Source: Blastochloris tepida | GTDB taxonomy: Bacteria > Pseudomonadota > Alphaproteobacteria > Rhizobiales > Xanthobacteraceae | Assembly: GCF_003966715.1 (NCBI RefSeq) | Contig: NZ_AP018907.1 | Coordinates: 2,778,001 to 2,842,000 of the forward strand | DNA length: 64,000 nucleotides | Direction of reading: 5' to 3' | Part shown: positions 8,772-17,533 of the stretch, one piece after another | Position numbering within the stretch: the stretch's first letter is position 1 | Layout of the letters: every line of letters begins with the position of its first letter | Notes under the pieces: generated by a model | Database searches by the model: none | Told to the model about the DNA's origin: nothing | What the model saw: only the letters and a program-made list of their open reading frames with translations | Made by a program: the position numbers and the translations under genes

Positions 8772-10021
8772 GCGGCCGCCCCCTGAAGCGCCAGATCGGC
8801 GAGCACCGCGTGGAGCCGGCTGCCGATCTTGTCCAACGTGTGCTCACTAGCGCGCTGGAGCGCGGCCCCCGACATACGCGCCCGCATCGCGCGATCGGCG
8901 GCAATCGCGGCGATCGCCTCGGCCAGCGCGACGCCATCGCGCTCCGGCACGATCAGGCCATCCTCGCCATCGACGACCGGCGATCCGGCGGATCGCGTGA
9001 CGACGCACGGGATGCCGTGCGCAAGGGCTTCGAGCGTCACACTGGCCATGCCCTCGGCAAGTGAGGGCAGGCAGAACACATCCGCCGTGCGGAACTCCTC
9101 GGCCATTCGGTCCGGACCGAGGTGGCCGAGAAATGTCAGGTCGGCGCATTCGGGCCGCGCCCGCACACGGTCCGAGGCGAGCCCAGCCACCCGGATTTCG
9201 TAGGCCGGATCAAGCGTCCCGAGGATGCGTGCCGCCTCCGCAAGATAGGGCAGGCCCTTGCCGATCCACGCGCGCCCCGCGAACAGGATGCGCTTTGGCA
9301 CCGGGAGCCCGACCTGAATCGATGCCGCGCCGAGTCCATAGGGGACCCGCGCGACCTTGCCCGGATCGAAGCCACGGAACGCGGCGAGGCCATCGACGAC
9401 GGTCGCCGATGGACAGAGGAGCAGGTCGGAGATTTCCATGACCGCTTCGATATGGGCGCGAAAGACCTTCGCGGAGCGCCGTAGATCGATTTCCGGCTCC
9501 CAATCCGGCCAGCGCGCCCGCTCTTCGATCATGATCTCATGAAATAGAGGTGTTCCCACAATGTCGGTGGCGATCTTCGCCCCTTGCCCCTTCGCCCATC
9601 GCAAAAACCCGATGCCGCCATTGCCGCTGGTGTTGAGGACGACATTGGCGCCCGCCAGACCGTGCCGACGCGCCTCCAGGCCGAGCAGCCAGTCCTCGAC
9701 GCGAAATCTCCTCTCGGTTTCGACGCCGAGTGCGCGAAGGGCAGAGCCGGCGGCCTCGGGAAGAACGGTGGTGCGCACCTTTTCCGGCGGTATGCCCCGA
9801 ACCGTACGCCGCGCGCGCGGACCAGGATGCCTTTCCAGGATGCGACCGATCAGTCCACCCGGAACACGCCCCTCCGGCCAAGCGGCACTCGTCTGCAGGG
9901 CCGCCAGAGCTCCGCGCTGCTCAAGCATGCGAGCGAGCTCGTAGGCGCGGCGCGCGCCCATCTGGACGACCAGGACGCGAAGGGCTGCGGCTTCAGTCGC
10001 AGGGTTCACGCGCATGTTCAT
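8768..10021 (-). CDS. GT4 family glycosyltransferase
   Basis: 417 residues from the ATG at 10021, which overlaps the wzx stop by ATGA. The reading frame stays open upstream to 10183, but that would overlap wzx by 166 bp. The N-terminus MNMRVNPATEAAALRVLVVQ leads into a GT-B fold. The C-terminal domain starts RILFAGRAWIGKGLPYLAEA and holds the E-x7-E motif in PSLAEGMASVTLEALAHG. It adds one sugar of the repeat unit. The 3' end overlaps the polymerase gene by 4 bp. Confidence 0.88.
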   Translation of the reverse strand: MNMRVNPATEAAALRVLVVQMGARRAYELARMLEQRGALAALQTSAAWPEGRVPGGLIGRILERHPGPRARRTVRGIPPEKVRTTVLPEAAGSALRALGVETERRFRVEDWLLGLEARRHGLAGANVVLNTSGNGGIGFLRWAKGQGAKIATDIVGTPLFHEIMIEERARWPDWEPEIDLRRSAKVFRAHIEAVMEISDLLLCPSATVVDGLAAFRGFDPGKVARVPYGLGAASIQVGLPVPKRILFAGRAWIGKGLPYLAEAARILGTLDPAYEIRVAGLASDRVRARPECADLTFLGHLGPDRMAEEFRTADVFCLPSLAEGMASVTLEALAHGIPCVVTRSAGSPVVDGEDGLIVPERDGVALAEAIAAIAADRAMRARMSGAALQRASEHTLDKIGSRLHAVLADLALQGAAA

Positions 10022-11304
10022 TTGACAATCGTCCGCATCAACGTCGTAAGTTCCCGCGCCGTCGTCCATGTCGGGATGGCCCACGCCGACACACGCACGT
10101 TCGGGTGATGCCGGGCATATGCGACCGCCTGATAGAGGGTGGCCGCCAGGTTCGCGGCGGCGACGCCCCAGACCACCGGCCATTCCAGCCCCAACGCGAC
10201 GGCAATGCCGAATGCCACCAGGAACCCAACGAGAAAGACGAACTGGCCGATCAGCGGACGGCGCCCATCGCCCTCAGCCTTGAATGCCTCGGTCAAGGCG
10301 GCGCGGACCGGCATCAAGGCGAGCGCTATGGTGAGAAACGCTGCGAGCGGACCGGCGCCCGCAAACGCGCTGCCGAACAGGAACGGCACCACGATCGGTG
10401 CCGCCACCGCGGTCGCCGCCGCCCCTGCCAGCGAGGCCGCCCAGGTCAGCCGGAACAGCCGCAAGGCCGCCGCCTGCCGGCGGATGGGGTCGGCCTGCTG
10501 GACCAGCGCCGGCAGCGCGATCATCTGGATCGCCACCCCGAGAAAGCCCTGGATCGGACCGGCAAGGCTCAGGGCGACGGTGTAGAGCCCGATCCGTTCG
10601 GGCGCCTCGGTCTGGATGATGATCAGCTTATCGATCTGCCCCGCCAGAATGCCGACGACGAAGACGCCATGAAAGCTGAGCGCGGTGCCAACCAGATTCT
10701 CGCCAATGGCGGGGGCTTTCCCGAACACCGTCCAGGCGCGCGTCACCCACATTCTCACCGCCAGCGCCAGGACAAGACTTGCGACATGCGCGGCGACGAA
10801 GCCCCTGATACCCCCGTCGAGCGCATATCCAATCGGAATGAATGCAAGAAAACCGAGCGGGACAAGAAGGCGAAGACCGCTCAATGTCGCGAACCGACGC
10901 TCGTCACGAAGCTGGCCCTGGGCGACAGAGGCCATACATAATTCGCACGCCTGAACCAGCCAGAACAGCAGGGTCGCGGCGACGATGAACCCGCCATGCT
11001 CCGCCGTGGCGAAATAGATGACCGCACCGCCGACCGGCAGACCGATCGTCAGGGTGGTCAGGATGACGACATAGGCCCGCGAGATCAGGGCCTGCCGATC
11101 GCCGGTCGTCGCCAACCTCACGACCAGCGCATCGCCTAGCGACAAGGTCAGAATGCTGGCGAGAAACGGCCCCCAGAACACGATGATGCTGAGGTTTCCC
11201 CTGTCGGCCGGGCCGAGTATTCGCGCCGCCAGGACCCCCGTTGCCAAGCCGATGATCAGCCCGAGAAGCGACGACGCAAAACTGATCGTGAAGAACTTGG
11301 CCAA
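10018..11304 (-). CDS. Wzx-type oligosaccharide flippase (MOP superfamily)
   Basis: 428 residues with about twelve predicted membrane helices, starting MAKFFTISFASSLLGLIIGL and the family-typical GVLAARILGPADRGNLSII. Wzx proteins move undecaprenyl-diphosphate-linked repeat units across the inner membrane for polymerisation by Wzy. It sits directly before a glycosyltransferase and the Wzy-like gene, as usual for Wzx/Wzy-dependent pathways. Its start lies next to an AT-rich 99-bp gap (11305-11403), which may hold an internal promoter for the downstream half of the locus. Confidence 0.88.
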   Translation of the reverse strand: MAKFFTISFASSLLGLIIGLATGVLAARILGPADRGNLSIIVFWGPFLASILTLSLGDALVVRLATTGDRQALISRAYVVILTTLTIGLPVGGAVIYFATAEHGGFIVAATLLFWLVQACELCMASVAQGQLRDERRFATLSGLRLLVPLGFLAFIPIGYALDGGIRGFVAAHVASLVLALAVRMWVTRAWTVFGKAPAIGENLVGTALSFHGVFVVGILAGQIDKLIIIQTEAPERIGLYTVALSLAGPIQGFLGVAIQMIALPALVQQADPIRRQAAALRLFRLTWAASLAGAAATAVAAPIVVPFLFGSAFAGAGPLAAFLTIALALMPVRAALTEAFKAEGDGRRPLIGQFVFLVGFLVAFGIAVALGLEWPVVWGVAAANLAATLYQAVAYARHHPNVRVSAWAIPTWTTARELTTLMRTIVK

Positions 11305-11403
11305 CGAAATGACGGCGCCCCAAGCTTGAAAATTCCGTCTGATTTAATCGAATACGGTTCTGTATATTTTATCGAAAATATTTTTATAGCGCCAGACAAT
11401 AAG

Positions 11404-12285
11404 CTAAATGCTCGGCCAGCCCGGATTTAGGCGATAGTAGGTCTTCACGATTGCCTGGGAAAATTCGTTGTCAGACAAGTACTCCCATCCTGACCCTGGA
11501 GAATGCGTAATCTCGCCTATCAGAATTCTTCCTGAGGCCAAATGATAGAGGTCGATTCGGACCAGATCGAACGGTTCTGACAGTCGCTTCGCGATATCAA
11601 GCATTTCCGAAAGCTTCTCGGGACGGGCTGCACCCTTGCCGGGCCTGACGCTGAGCGTGCTGTTCAAGGGAGTCCAATCGGGAAGAAACAGATTGCGTCG
11701 GTGGCCGGTGTGTCGATTGTGGTCGACCTGGACGAATTGCGGTTCACCCCGAATACAAAAAAACTTGTAGTCTGGCGGACTCTCGCCGCGCTCCCCGAAG
11801 AAACCTTCCACAAGAATCGCGCGAGGACCGAGGCCGTACCACCACTCGCCGGCGCTATGACCGTGACCACGATCGAACCAGCGCACGGCCCCCCTCTTCA
11901 CCTCCTCCAAGCGTTTCGGTGACGGTTCCTCCTGAAGGAAAGCGTTCATGGCTGAGCCATGCGCCGCTTTCAAAACACAAGGTGCCGTCCAGCGGAATTC
12001 GGCAAGCTCAGCAGGAGACCGAAGCACCTCGATCAAGTCGGGCAGATGTTGCGAAAGCCCACGCTCACTCACCCAATCGCGCATCAGCAGCTTGGAGCCT
12101 GTGACCACCAATAGATCCCCGAGGGAGGAGCCGCGCTTGATGTTGAGCTTGCGCCACGCATGTAAATCATTGAGGTTACGCGGCCTGAAAATATTAGGAA
12201 TTTTGCCCGTGGCACGCAAATGCAGCAACGGCACGCGGATATGCGAAGGCAGCGTGTCGAACAACTGATGCGCCAAACTATTCAT
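11404..12285 (-). CDS. TupA-like ATP-grasp protein
   Basis: 293 residues. The segments VLKAAHGS, ILVEGFFGERGESPPDYKFF, VDHNRHTGHRRNLFLPDW and LVRIDLY match the TupA-like ATP-grasp group often found in polysaccharide loci. ATP-grasp enzymes form amide or similar bonds through an acyl-phosphate. In this family the proposed role is attaching an amino acid or carboxylate to an acidic glycan, but the substrate has rarely been shown. No signal peptide or membrane segment is seen. It lies 13 bp after the methyltransferase gene and is very likely co-transcribed with it. Confidence 0.78.
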   Translation of the reverse strand: MNSLAHQLFDTLPSHIRVPLLHLRATGKIPNIFRPRNLNDLHAWRKLNIKRGSSLGDLLVVTGSKLLMRDWVSERGLSQHLPDLIEVLRSPAELAEFRWTAPCVLKAAHGSAMNAFLQEEPSPKRLEEVKRGAVRWFDRGHGHSAGEWWYGLGPRAILVEGFFGERGESPPDYKFFCIRGEPQFVQVDHNRHTGHRRNLFLPDWTPLNSTLSVRPGKGAARPEKLSEMLDIAKRLSEPFDLVRIDLYHLASGRILIGEITHSPGSGWEYLSDNEFSQAIVKTYYRLNPGWPSI

Positions 12286-12298
12286 CGCCGAATTTCCT

Positions 12299-13075
12299 TT
12301 ATGACGCGGACGTACAATCTTGCTCCGCCACCCCCTCGCCCGGCTTCATGATGAAGAAATTCGTCGCTGTCGCCAGCGCGCCGGGGAGCAACCGGTGGAG
12401 GATCATGAAGCTGCGATAAAGGAACGCATTGCCGAAATAGTACGACGGTTCGGCGCTGTCGTTGAAATGAAACACCGTGCAGCCGGGAAACAGGTTCCGG
12501 ATCTGGCCAATGCTGTTCATACGGTAGACCGTGGGGAACACGTCCAGCGCCTTGCGGTCGGGCTGCACCGATCGCAGCGCGCCCGCGTGATGCCGGTTCG
12601 GCACGAGGCTGCTGACCATGCGCACGTAGCCGAACCGGTTCGGCGTCCTGGCGCACACATACCCGCCCGGCCGCAGAATTCGGATGAGCTCACCAGCGAC
12701 GAACGGCGCATCCTCGATATGTTCGAAGGTCATGTCGGAGACGATGACGTCGAAACTCCCGTCGTCGAACGGCAGCCTCTCACCGGGCTTGATCACCACT
12801 TGGCGGTCCGAGGCGGGGTGTGTCGTGACGATTTCGTCCACGTCGCAGGCTGTGACCTGCGCGCCGCCCACTCGCAGGTCGCGCAGGTGCCGCCGATAGA
12901 CGGAGCGGTCATCGACCAATGCGGCGCCGCGCCCCGCGCCGAAGTCGAGAACCTGCCGTGCCCCGGTCTTCAACAGAATGGCGTGGACAAACCCATAAAA
13001 CTTCACGGTTCCGTCCAGCGCCGTGAAGCCATCGACGCCCTTCTCGCTGTGAATGCGGTGCGTGAAGTCCGTCAT
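12299..13075 (-). CDS. Class I SAM-dependent methyltransferase
   Basis: 258 residues from ATG at 13075, which has GAGGA nine bases upstream; the longer open frame to 13363 is rejected as a low-complexity extension. Motif I is VLDFGAGRGAAL, the acidic motif is VTACDVDE, then FDVIVSDMTFEHIED and RILRPGGYVCARTPNR, the usual order for type 11/25 methyltransferases. It probably methylates a sugar or modifies the glycan end. It is the second gene of the leftward locus and is followed after 13 bp by the ATP-grasp gene. Confidence 0.82.
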   Translation of the reverse strand: MTDFTHRIHSEKGVDGFTALDGTVKFYGFVHAILLKTGARQVLDFGAGRGAALVDDRSVYRRHLRDLRVGGAQVTACDVDEIVTTHPASDRQVVIKPGERLPFDDGSFDVIVSDMTFEHIEDAPFVAGELIRILRPGGYVCARTPNRFGYVRMVSSLVPNRHHAGALRSVQPDRKALDVFPTVYRMNSIGQIRNLFPGCTVFHFNDSAEPSYYFGNAFLYRSFMILHRLLPGALATATNFFIMKPGEGVAEQDCTSAS

Positions 13076-13413
13076 CAAAAATTCCTCATCGGTCCGATCC
13101 GCCCTGCCGGCCGGTCCCGCGAACGTCGCGTGATCTCTGATCCACGATCTTCCCGCATCGGCGCTTGAGCCTGCGCCCCACGCTACCGCACTTCGGGTGA
13201 AGCGCTTCGGCTTCAGCCGTTGAGGTGCCGGGCGGCGCGCGAGGCGGGGCCGTGGCGGGCTGCGGCCGGCGGACCGGCAGCAGCGTCTGGTGAGGCCAAA
13301 GTCTCGGCCCGGGACGGATGAAAGCTGCCGGCGAACGCGCCGCCGCCTCTGCCTTTCATCCACGCGAAATCAGTTGCCTCCCGCCATGGCGTCGCCCGGC
13401 ATCGCGGTGCGCA
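13076..13413. other. 338-bp intergenic gap, no gene seen
   Basis: GC-rich stretch between the phosphotransferase stop and the methyltransferase start. Frames open through it carry no recognisable domain. No strong hairpin with a T-tract is visible. It may hold a promoter or leader for the downstream polysaccharide genes, but no motif could be assigned. Confidence 0.5.
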
Positions 13414-14895
13414 TCACGCCCGCACCTCCTTGAGCTCGCGCCACGCCTGGGCGATGGCGTCCTCGGCGACACGCTCGCCGAACAGCACCATCGGGATGGT
13501 TCCCAGCAGGATGCGGAGATCGAGGGCGAGCGAGGCGTTCCGGACGTACCAGACGTCCAGCGCCGCCTTGTCCTCGGCGGAAATGATGCGGCCGCCTTTG
13601 ATCTGCGCCCAACCAGTGAGGCCGGGCCGCACCAGCAGCCGCGCAGAATGACCGGCCGGCTGGTCGACCGGCAACAGCGGCCGCGGCCCGACGAACGACA
13701 TGTGGCCGAGCAGGATGCTGAACAGTTGCGGCAGCTCATCGAGCCGGGTCCGCCGCAGCAGATGGCCGAGGGCCGATACCCGCTCGGCATCCGACCGGCG
13801 CCGGCCGCTGGCGTCGTGCGCCGCGCCCATGGTGCGGAACTTGTAGACGCGGAACGGGCGGCCGCGACGCCCCGGCCGCTGCTGCCAGAACAGGACGGGC
13901 GAGCCCACGTCCGCGGCGACGGCGAGCGCCACGACCGCCATCACCGGCGCCAGGACAAGCAACAGTATCGACGACGCGGCGATATCGATGAGGCGCTTGA
14001 CGGCCCAGTAGCGTGACCGCGGGAAGGGCCACACGCTGGCACTGAGGCGCGCGTGCGGAGCCAGCGAGGCGGTCGGTGCCAGCGGTGCGGCGGCCGGCTG
14101 CGACGGCGCAGCGGCCTGTTCATCGCCAGCCTGGACATCGAGGCCCATCTTCTGGTCGAGGAATTCGAGCGCGATGTCGGAGCCGGCCTCAAGCGCCAGC
14201 AGCGCGTGCTGCGCCGCCTTCGACATCTCCTTGAACGGCAGGGCGACGACGACGCGGTCGACGAACACGCCGTGGACCTCCAGCGTGCGGATGACCTCCG
14301 ACACCTGCTCGGCCGTGCCGAGCACCGGGTGGGTGATCAGCACCCGCCCGACATCGCCGTGCGGATCGAGCACGCCGGCGACGTGAATGCGGTCCGGCGC
14401 GAAATCGGCGACGCAGTGCAGATAGAGCTCAGCCAGCCGCGTCAGGCCGACCACCAGCACGGTCTCCGACTGATCGTGCAGCGCCACCGCGCGCACGCGG
14501 GCCATCCGGCGCTGGCGGGCGTGCCACGTGCGCACGGCAATCCGCGCGCCGATGAGAACCACCATGATCAGCAGCGCCTGGATGATCGGTAGCGCGCGCG
14601 GCGTACCGTCGAGCCGGGTCATGACGAAGGTGAAGGCGACCGCGCCGACCACCATGGCGCCGGTGGCGGCCACGATGTCGATGTAGTTGCGCATCGAGCT
14701 GTATTTCCACACCGCCCGCGTCACCCCGAACAGCGGAAGCGCGATGAGGGCGACGCCGAGCGTCGCCAGGAGGTAGGGCAGCACGGCCTCGAAGCGATCC
14801 TCCGAGAACTCCAGGTTGTCTCGCAGCAGAATCGCAAATACAGTCGCCGCCACGATCAGCAACAGATCGATGGCCAGAATGTATGCCGATCGCAT
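13414..14895 (-). CDS. Undecaprenyl-phosphate sugar phosphotransferase (polyprenyl glycosylphosphotransferase)
   Basis: 493 residues from ATG at 14895, which has a G-rich Shine-Dalgarno-like stretch; a start at 15003 would add 36 residues, but there the AAGGGG directly abuts the ATG. Four N-terminal helices (AYILAIDLLLIVAATVFAIL onward) precede a CoA-binding-like domain (ETVLVVGLTRLAELYL). The C-terminal catalytic domain is typical of WcaJ/PglC: KRLIDIAASSILLLVLAP, FRVYKFRTM, LLRRTRLDELPQLFSILLG and MSFVGPRPLLPVD. It starts repeat-unit synthesis by transferring a sugar-1-phosphate to undecaprenyl phosphate at the inner membrane. It heads the leftward operon. Confidence 0.9.
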   Translation of the reverse strand: MRSAYILAIDLLLIVAATVFAILLRDNLEFSEDRFEAVLPYLLATLGVALIALPLFGVTRAVWKYSSMRNYIDIVAATGAMVVGAVAFTFVMTRLDGTPRALPIIQALLIMVVLIGARIAVRTWHARQRRMARVRAVALHDQSETVLVVGLTRLAELYLHCVADFAPDRIHVAGVLDPHGDVGRVLITHPVLGTAEQVSEVIRTLEVHGVFVDRVVVALPFKEMSKAAQHALLALEAGSDIALEFLDQKMGLDVQAGDEQAAAPSQPAAAPLAPTASLAPHARLSASVWPFPRSRYWAVKRLIDIAASSILLLVLAPVMAVVALAVAADVGSPVLFWQQRPGRRGRPFRVYKFRTMGAAHDASGRRRSDAERVSALGHLLRRTRLDELPQLFSILLGHMSFVGPRPLLPVDQPAGHSARLLVRPGLTGWAQIKGGRIISAEDKAALDVWYVRNASLALDLRILLGTIPMVLFGERVAEDAIAQAWRELKEVRA

Positions 14896-15461
14896 CGAAT
14901 GCCCCCGTCCCCATGGCGCCCGAGGCCGCAACTCGCTCAGGTAGCGTTTGCCGGCTGACACAACCAAAAATCCGCAATCGCTGCAACATAAAATTTGTTT
15001 CATCCCCTTTTTGGTGCATTTCCGCCGCCGGCAACAACCTTCGGAGGCAACCGGGAACCGCCACCTTCCGACCCGTTCGGGCTTGCCTTGGGGCGCCGGC
15101 AGCCGAATCAGGCGGCGACGGCGCCACCGTCCGGCCGGCAGGCGCGGTTTCTCCGGCGGGCAGATTGGCCGAAACTGCGGACGTGACTCCGCCTCTCCGC
15201 ACGCTTAAATTGCGGCCGCCATTCGCCCGCCGGCGGTGCGGCGGGGGCGCACGACCGGCAGGCGTGACGCCTGGCCGTCGTGGCGGTTGGTCGTCGTAAC
15301 GGTTGGCAATCCTGACGCACGGCAGCCGTGTTGGAGGCGATGACGCTGACGGAAATGGCGCAGGCGATGACGCCGGAGACGACGGCGCCGGAGGCGTCCA
15401 CGCCGAAGGCAATGACGTTGAAGGCGACGACCTTGAAATCAAGGATGAGGACGAACGCGCG
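14896..15461. promoter_or_regulatory. Divergent intergenic region between EPS operon and antiterminator gene
   Basis: About 566 bp separate the chosen starts of the phosphotransferase (leftward) and the NusG-like gene (rightward), so both promoters are expected here. The part at 14985-15010 is locally AT-rich (AAAATTTGTTTCATCCCC). No operator or sigma-factor motif can be named with confidence. Longer starts (15003 on the left, a TTG at 15303 on the right) would shorten the region. Confidence 0.4.
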
Positions 15462-16055
15462 ATGGAAGCTTTAGAACGAAGCGACTGCGCAACCACGGCG
15501 GCCCCCGGCTTCGCAGCCGGCACTCTGACCGGGCCGGCGGCCGACAATGTGCCGTTGGGCGCGCGCTGGTATGTCGGCCACACGCTGCCGCGGAAGGAGG
15601 TGCTGGCGCGCACCAATCTGCAGCAGCAGGGATTTGCCGCCTATCTGCCGCGGATCCTGACCACAAGGCGCCACGCCCGGCGCTTCGAGGTGGTCAAGAC
15701 GGCGCTGTTTCCGCGCTACATCTTCATCCGGCTCGATCTGACGCGCGACCGCTGGCGGTCGGTGAACGGCACGATCGGCATTTCGCACATCGTGTCGTCG
15801 GGCGACCTGCCCTGCCCGGTTCCGGCCGGCATCGTCGAGGAGCTGAGCCGCCTGACCGGCGACGACGACGTCGTCCATTTCGAGCCGGAGCTGGCGCCGG
15901 GCGATCGGGTGCGGCTGACCGGCGGCCCATTCACCGGCGGGCTCGGCGTGCTGGAGCAGCTCGACGCCAGGGGGCGGGTGGAGATCCTGCTCGAGCTGCT
16001 CAACGGCACCGTCCGTCTCAAGGTGGCGCGCGAGCTGATCGAGCCCGTTCGCTGA
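15462..16055 (+). CDS. NusG/RfaH-like transcription antiterminator
   Basis: 197 residues from ATG at 15462, with GAGG eleven bases upstream. An open extension to a TTG at 15303 would add 53 very acidic, Gly/Asp-rich residues. The NGN domain is recognisable from ARWYVGHTLPRKEVLARTNL, FAAYLPRIL and FPRYIFIRLD. A C-terminal KOW motif follows (LAPGDRVRLTGGPFTGGLGV). Specialised NusG paralogues of the RfaH/LoaP/UpxY type bind elongating RNA polymerase and let it read long surface-polysaccharide operons. Its place at the head of a ~15-kb glycan locus fits that role, although it is transcribed away from it and would act in trans. Confidence 0.82.
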   Translation: MEALERSDCATTAAPGFAAGTLTGPAADNVPLGARWYVGHTLPRKEVLARTNLQQQGFAAYLPRILTTRRHARRFEVVKTALFPRYIFIRLDLTRDRWRSVNGTIGISHIVSSGDLPCPVPAGIVEELSRLTGDDDVVHFEPELAPGDRVRLTGGPFTGGLGVLEQLDARGRVEILLELLNGTVRLKVARELIEPVR

Positions 16056-16176
16056 CACCCTGAGTGCTGCGGCCCCCTTTTGCCGCGCGGTCCGAGCCGG
16101 TACCCTGGCGCGGCGCGGCCGGCCGGTTCGCGCCTGCGCCGGCCGGCGCGGATGACGCTGACGCAAGGGGACAGCC

Positions 16177-17268
16177 GTGCAGGACACGAGGGCGGATCAG
16201 GCGCACGGCACCCGGCTGGTCATCGAGCGGGCGATCATCCTGGCGCTGCTGGGCGGGCTGCTCGCCGGCGTGGCGCTGATCCTGCGCCCGTTCATCACCG
16301 CCATCCTGTTCGGCGGCACGCTGGCGATCGCCGCGTGGCCGCTGCGCGCCTTTATGGTTCGCCACGGCGTCCGGCCGGGCCTCGCCGCCTCGCTGCTGCT
16401 GGGGGTGGCGCTGGTGGTGATCGTGGTGCCGATCGTCGTGCTCGTTCCGAGCCTGTCGCAGCAGGTCGCCACCGCCACCGGCTTCGTGCACGATTTCACC
16501 GCCAATCCGCCGCCGGCACCGGCGTTCCTCGCCCGCATTCCGCTCGTTGGATCCGACCTCGAATCGGCCTGGACGCGCATCATCGATGGCCAGGGCGATT
16601 TCCGCACCCTCGTCGCGCCCTACGCCGAAACACTGCGCGGCTTCATGCTGGATGCCGCCAAGGCGCTGGCCGACAGCGTGCTGCAGCTCGTGCTGTCCTT
16701 GATCGTCGCCACCATGTTCTGGGCAAGCGGCGACACGATCGGCGCGGCGATGCGCGACATTCTCGACCGGCTCGGTGGCGAGGCGGCGACGCGGTCGCTG
16801 GAGGTGGCGGTGGGCGCGGTGGCCGGCGTCGCCTATGGCGTGGTCGGCACCGCGGTGGTGCAGAGCGTGGTGATGGCGGTGGGTCTGGCGATTGCCGGCG
16901 TGCCGGGCGTGGCGCTCTTGAGCTTCCTCACGCTGCTGTTCGCCATCAGCCAGATCGGCGCCGTGCTGATGGTCTTCGTGTGGGGCGGCGCGGCGTGGTG
17001 GCTGTTCGAGGGCGGCGCCACCGGCTGGGCCGTGTTCATGGTGGTGTGGGGCCTGTTCGTCGGCACGGTGGACAATTTCGTGCGGCCCTGGCTGATCAGC
17101 TTCGGCGTCAAGATGCCGTTGGCGCTGGTCATTCTCGGCGTGTTCGGCGGCTTCGTCTCGTTCGGCTTTCTGGGGCTGTTCATCGGCCCGAGCCTGCTCG
17201 CCGTGCTGTTCACGCTGCTCGACCAGTGGCGCCGCCACGGCGACGACCGGGTGCCGGCCGCGCCCTGA
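16177..17268 (+). CDS. AI-2E family transporter (PerM/YdiK-like membrane protein)
   Basis: 363 residues from GTG at 16177, preceded by AGGGG. The hydrophobic pattern is that of the AI-2E exporter family: two or three N-terminal helices (AIILALLGGLLAGVALILRP), a central amphipathic part, and a C-terminal block with GVPGVALLSFLTLLFAISQIG, VDNFVRPWLISFG and LGVFGGFVSFGFLGLFIGP. Members are inner-membrane exporters; one is linked to autoinducer-2, most have no known substrate. Convergent with fabI. No partner gene shows what it exports here. Confidence 0.85.
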   Translation: MQDTRADQAHGTRLVIERAIILALLGGLLAGVALILRPFITAILFGGTLAIAAWPLRAFMVRHGVRPGLAASLLLGVALVVIVVPIVVLVPSLSQQVATATGFVHDFTANPPPAPAFLARIPLVGSDLESAWTRIIDGQGDFRTLVAPYAETLRGFMLDAAKALADSVLQLVLSLIVATMFWASGDTIGAAMRDILDRLGGEAATRSLEVAVGAVAGVAYGVVGTAVVQSVVMAVGLAIAGVPGVALLSFLTLLFAISQIGAVLMVFVWGGAAWWLFEGGATGWAVFMVVWGLFVGTVDNFVRPWLISFGVKMPLALVILGVFGGFVSFGFLGLFIGPSLLAVLFTLLDQWRRHGDDRVPAAP

Positions 17269-17325
17269 ACCGCACGACATCCGCCGGGTGAAAACGCATC
17301 CCAAGCTCGCTCAACGTCACCCCTC

Positions 17326-17448
17326 ATACGGTTTCCGGTTGATCCCTTCGGGATACCGGAAACGGTCTCACCGAAAACTCCTTGAGTTGGAATGGATTTT
17401 TCTGCGATCGGAATACGGCTCGAAGGCTTGATCAGCCGGAAACCGTAT
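17326..17448. repeat. 123-bp repeat with 13-bp terminal inverted repeats, copy A
   Basis: Begins ATACGGTTTCCGG and ends CCGGAAACCGTAT, with an internal GGTTGATCCCTTCGGGAT hairpin. It matches 18334-18457 along its length in the same orientation, so the two copies flank fabI. A 43-bp short relative is at 55558-55600. It looks like a non-coding miniature inverted-repeat element. Confidence 0.8.
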
Positions 17449-17475
17449 CACCCGCCTCGCGATCTGATGATCGTC

Positions 17476-17498
17476 CCCTCTCCCACAAGGGGAGAGGG
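17476..17498. terminator. 9-bp perfect hairpin between convergent genes
   Basis: CCCTCTCCC, loop ACAAG, GGGAGAGGG. It lies between the convergent AI-2E-family gene and fabI, so it could end transcription from either side. No T-tract follows, so it may equally be one of the CCCCTCCC-type dispersed repeats of this genome. Confidence 0.35.
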
Positions 17499-17533
17499 AA
17501 GAAGAAAGGCGAGCCGACCGACCGCAAACCGCA

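Noticed and set aside
13076..13363. N-terminal extension of the methyltransferase at 12299-13075
   Set aside because: The added 96 residues are Arg/Pro-rich with no conserved content, and a good ribosome site lies before the ATG at 13075.
14940..14952. ops-like element CAGGTAGCGTTTG near the NusG-like gene
   Set aside because: It matches the core of the E. coli RfaH recruitment site only on the plus strand, whereas the polysaccharide operon is transcribed on the minus strand, so it could not be read in the non-template strand of that operon.
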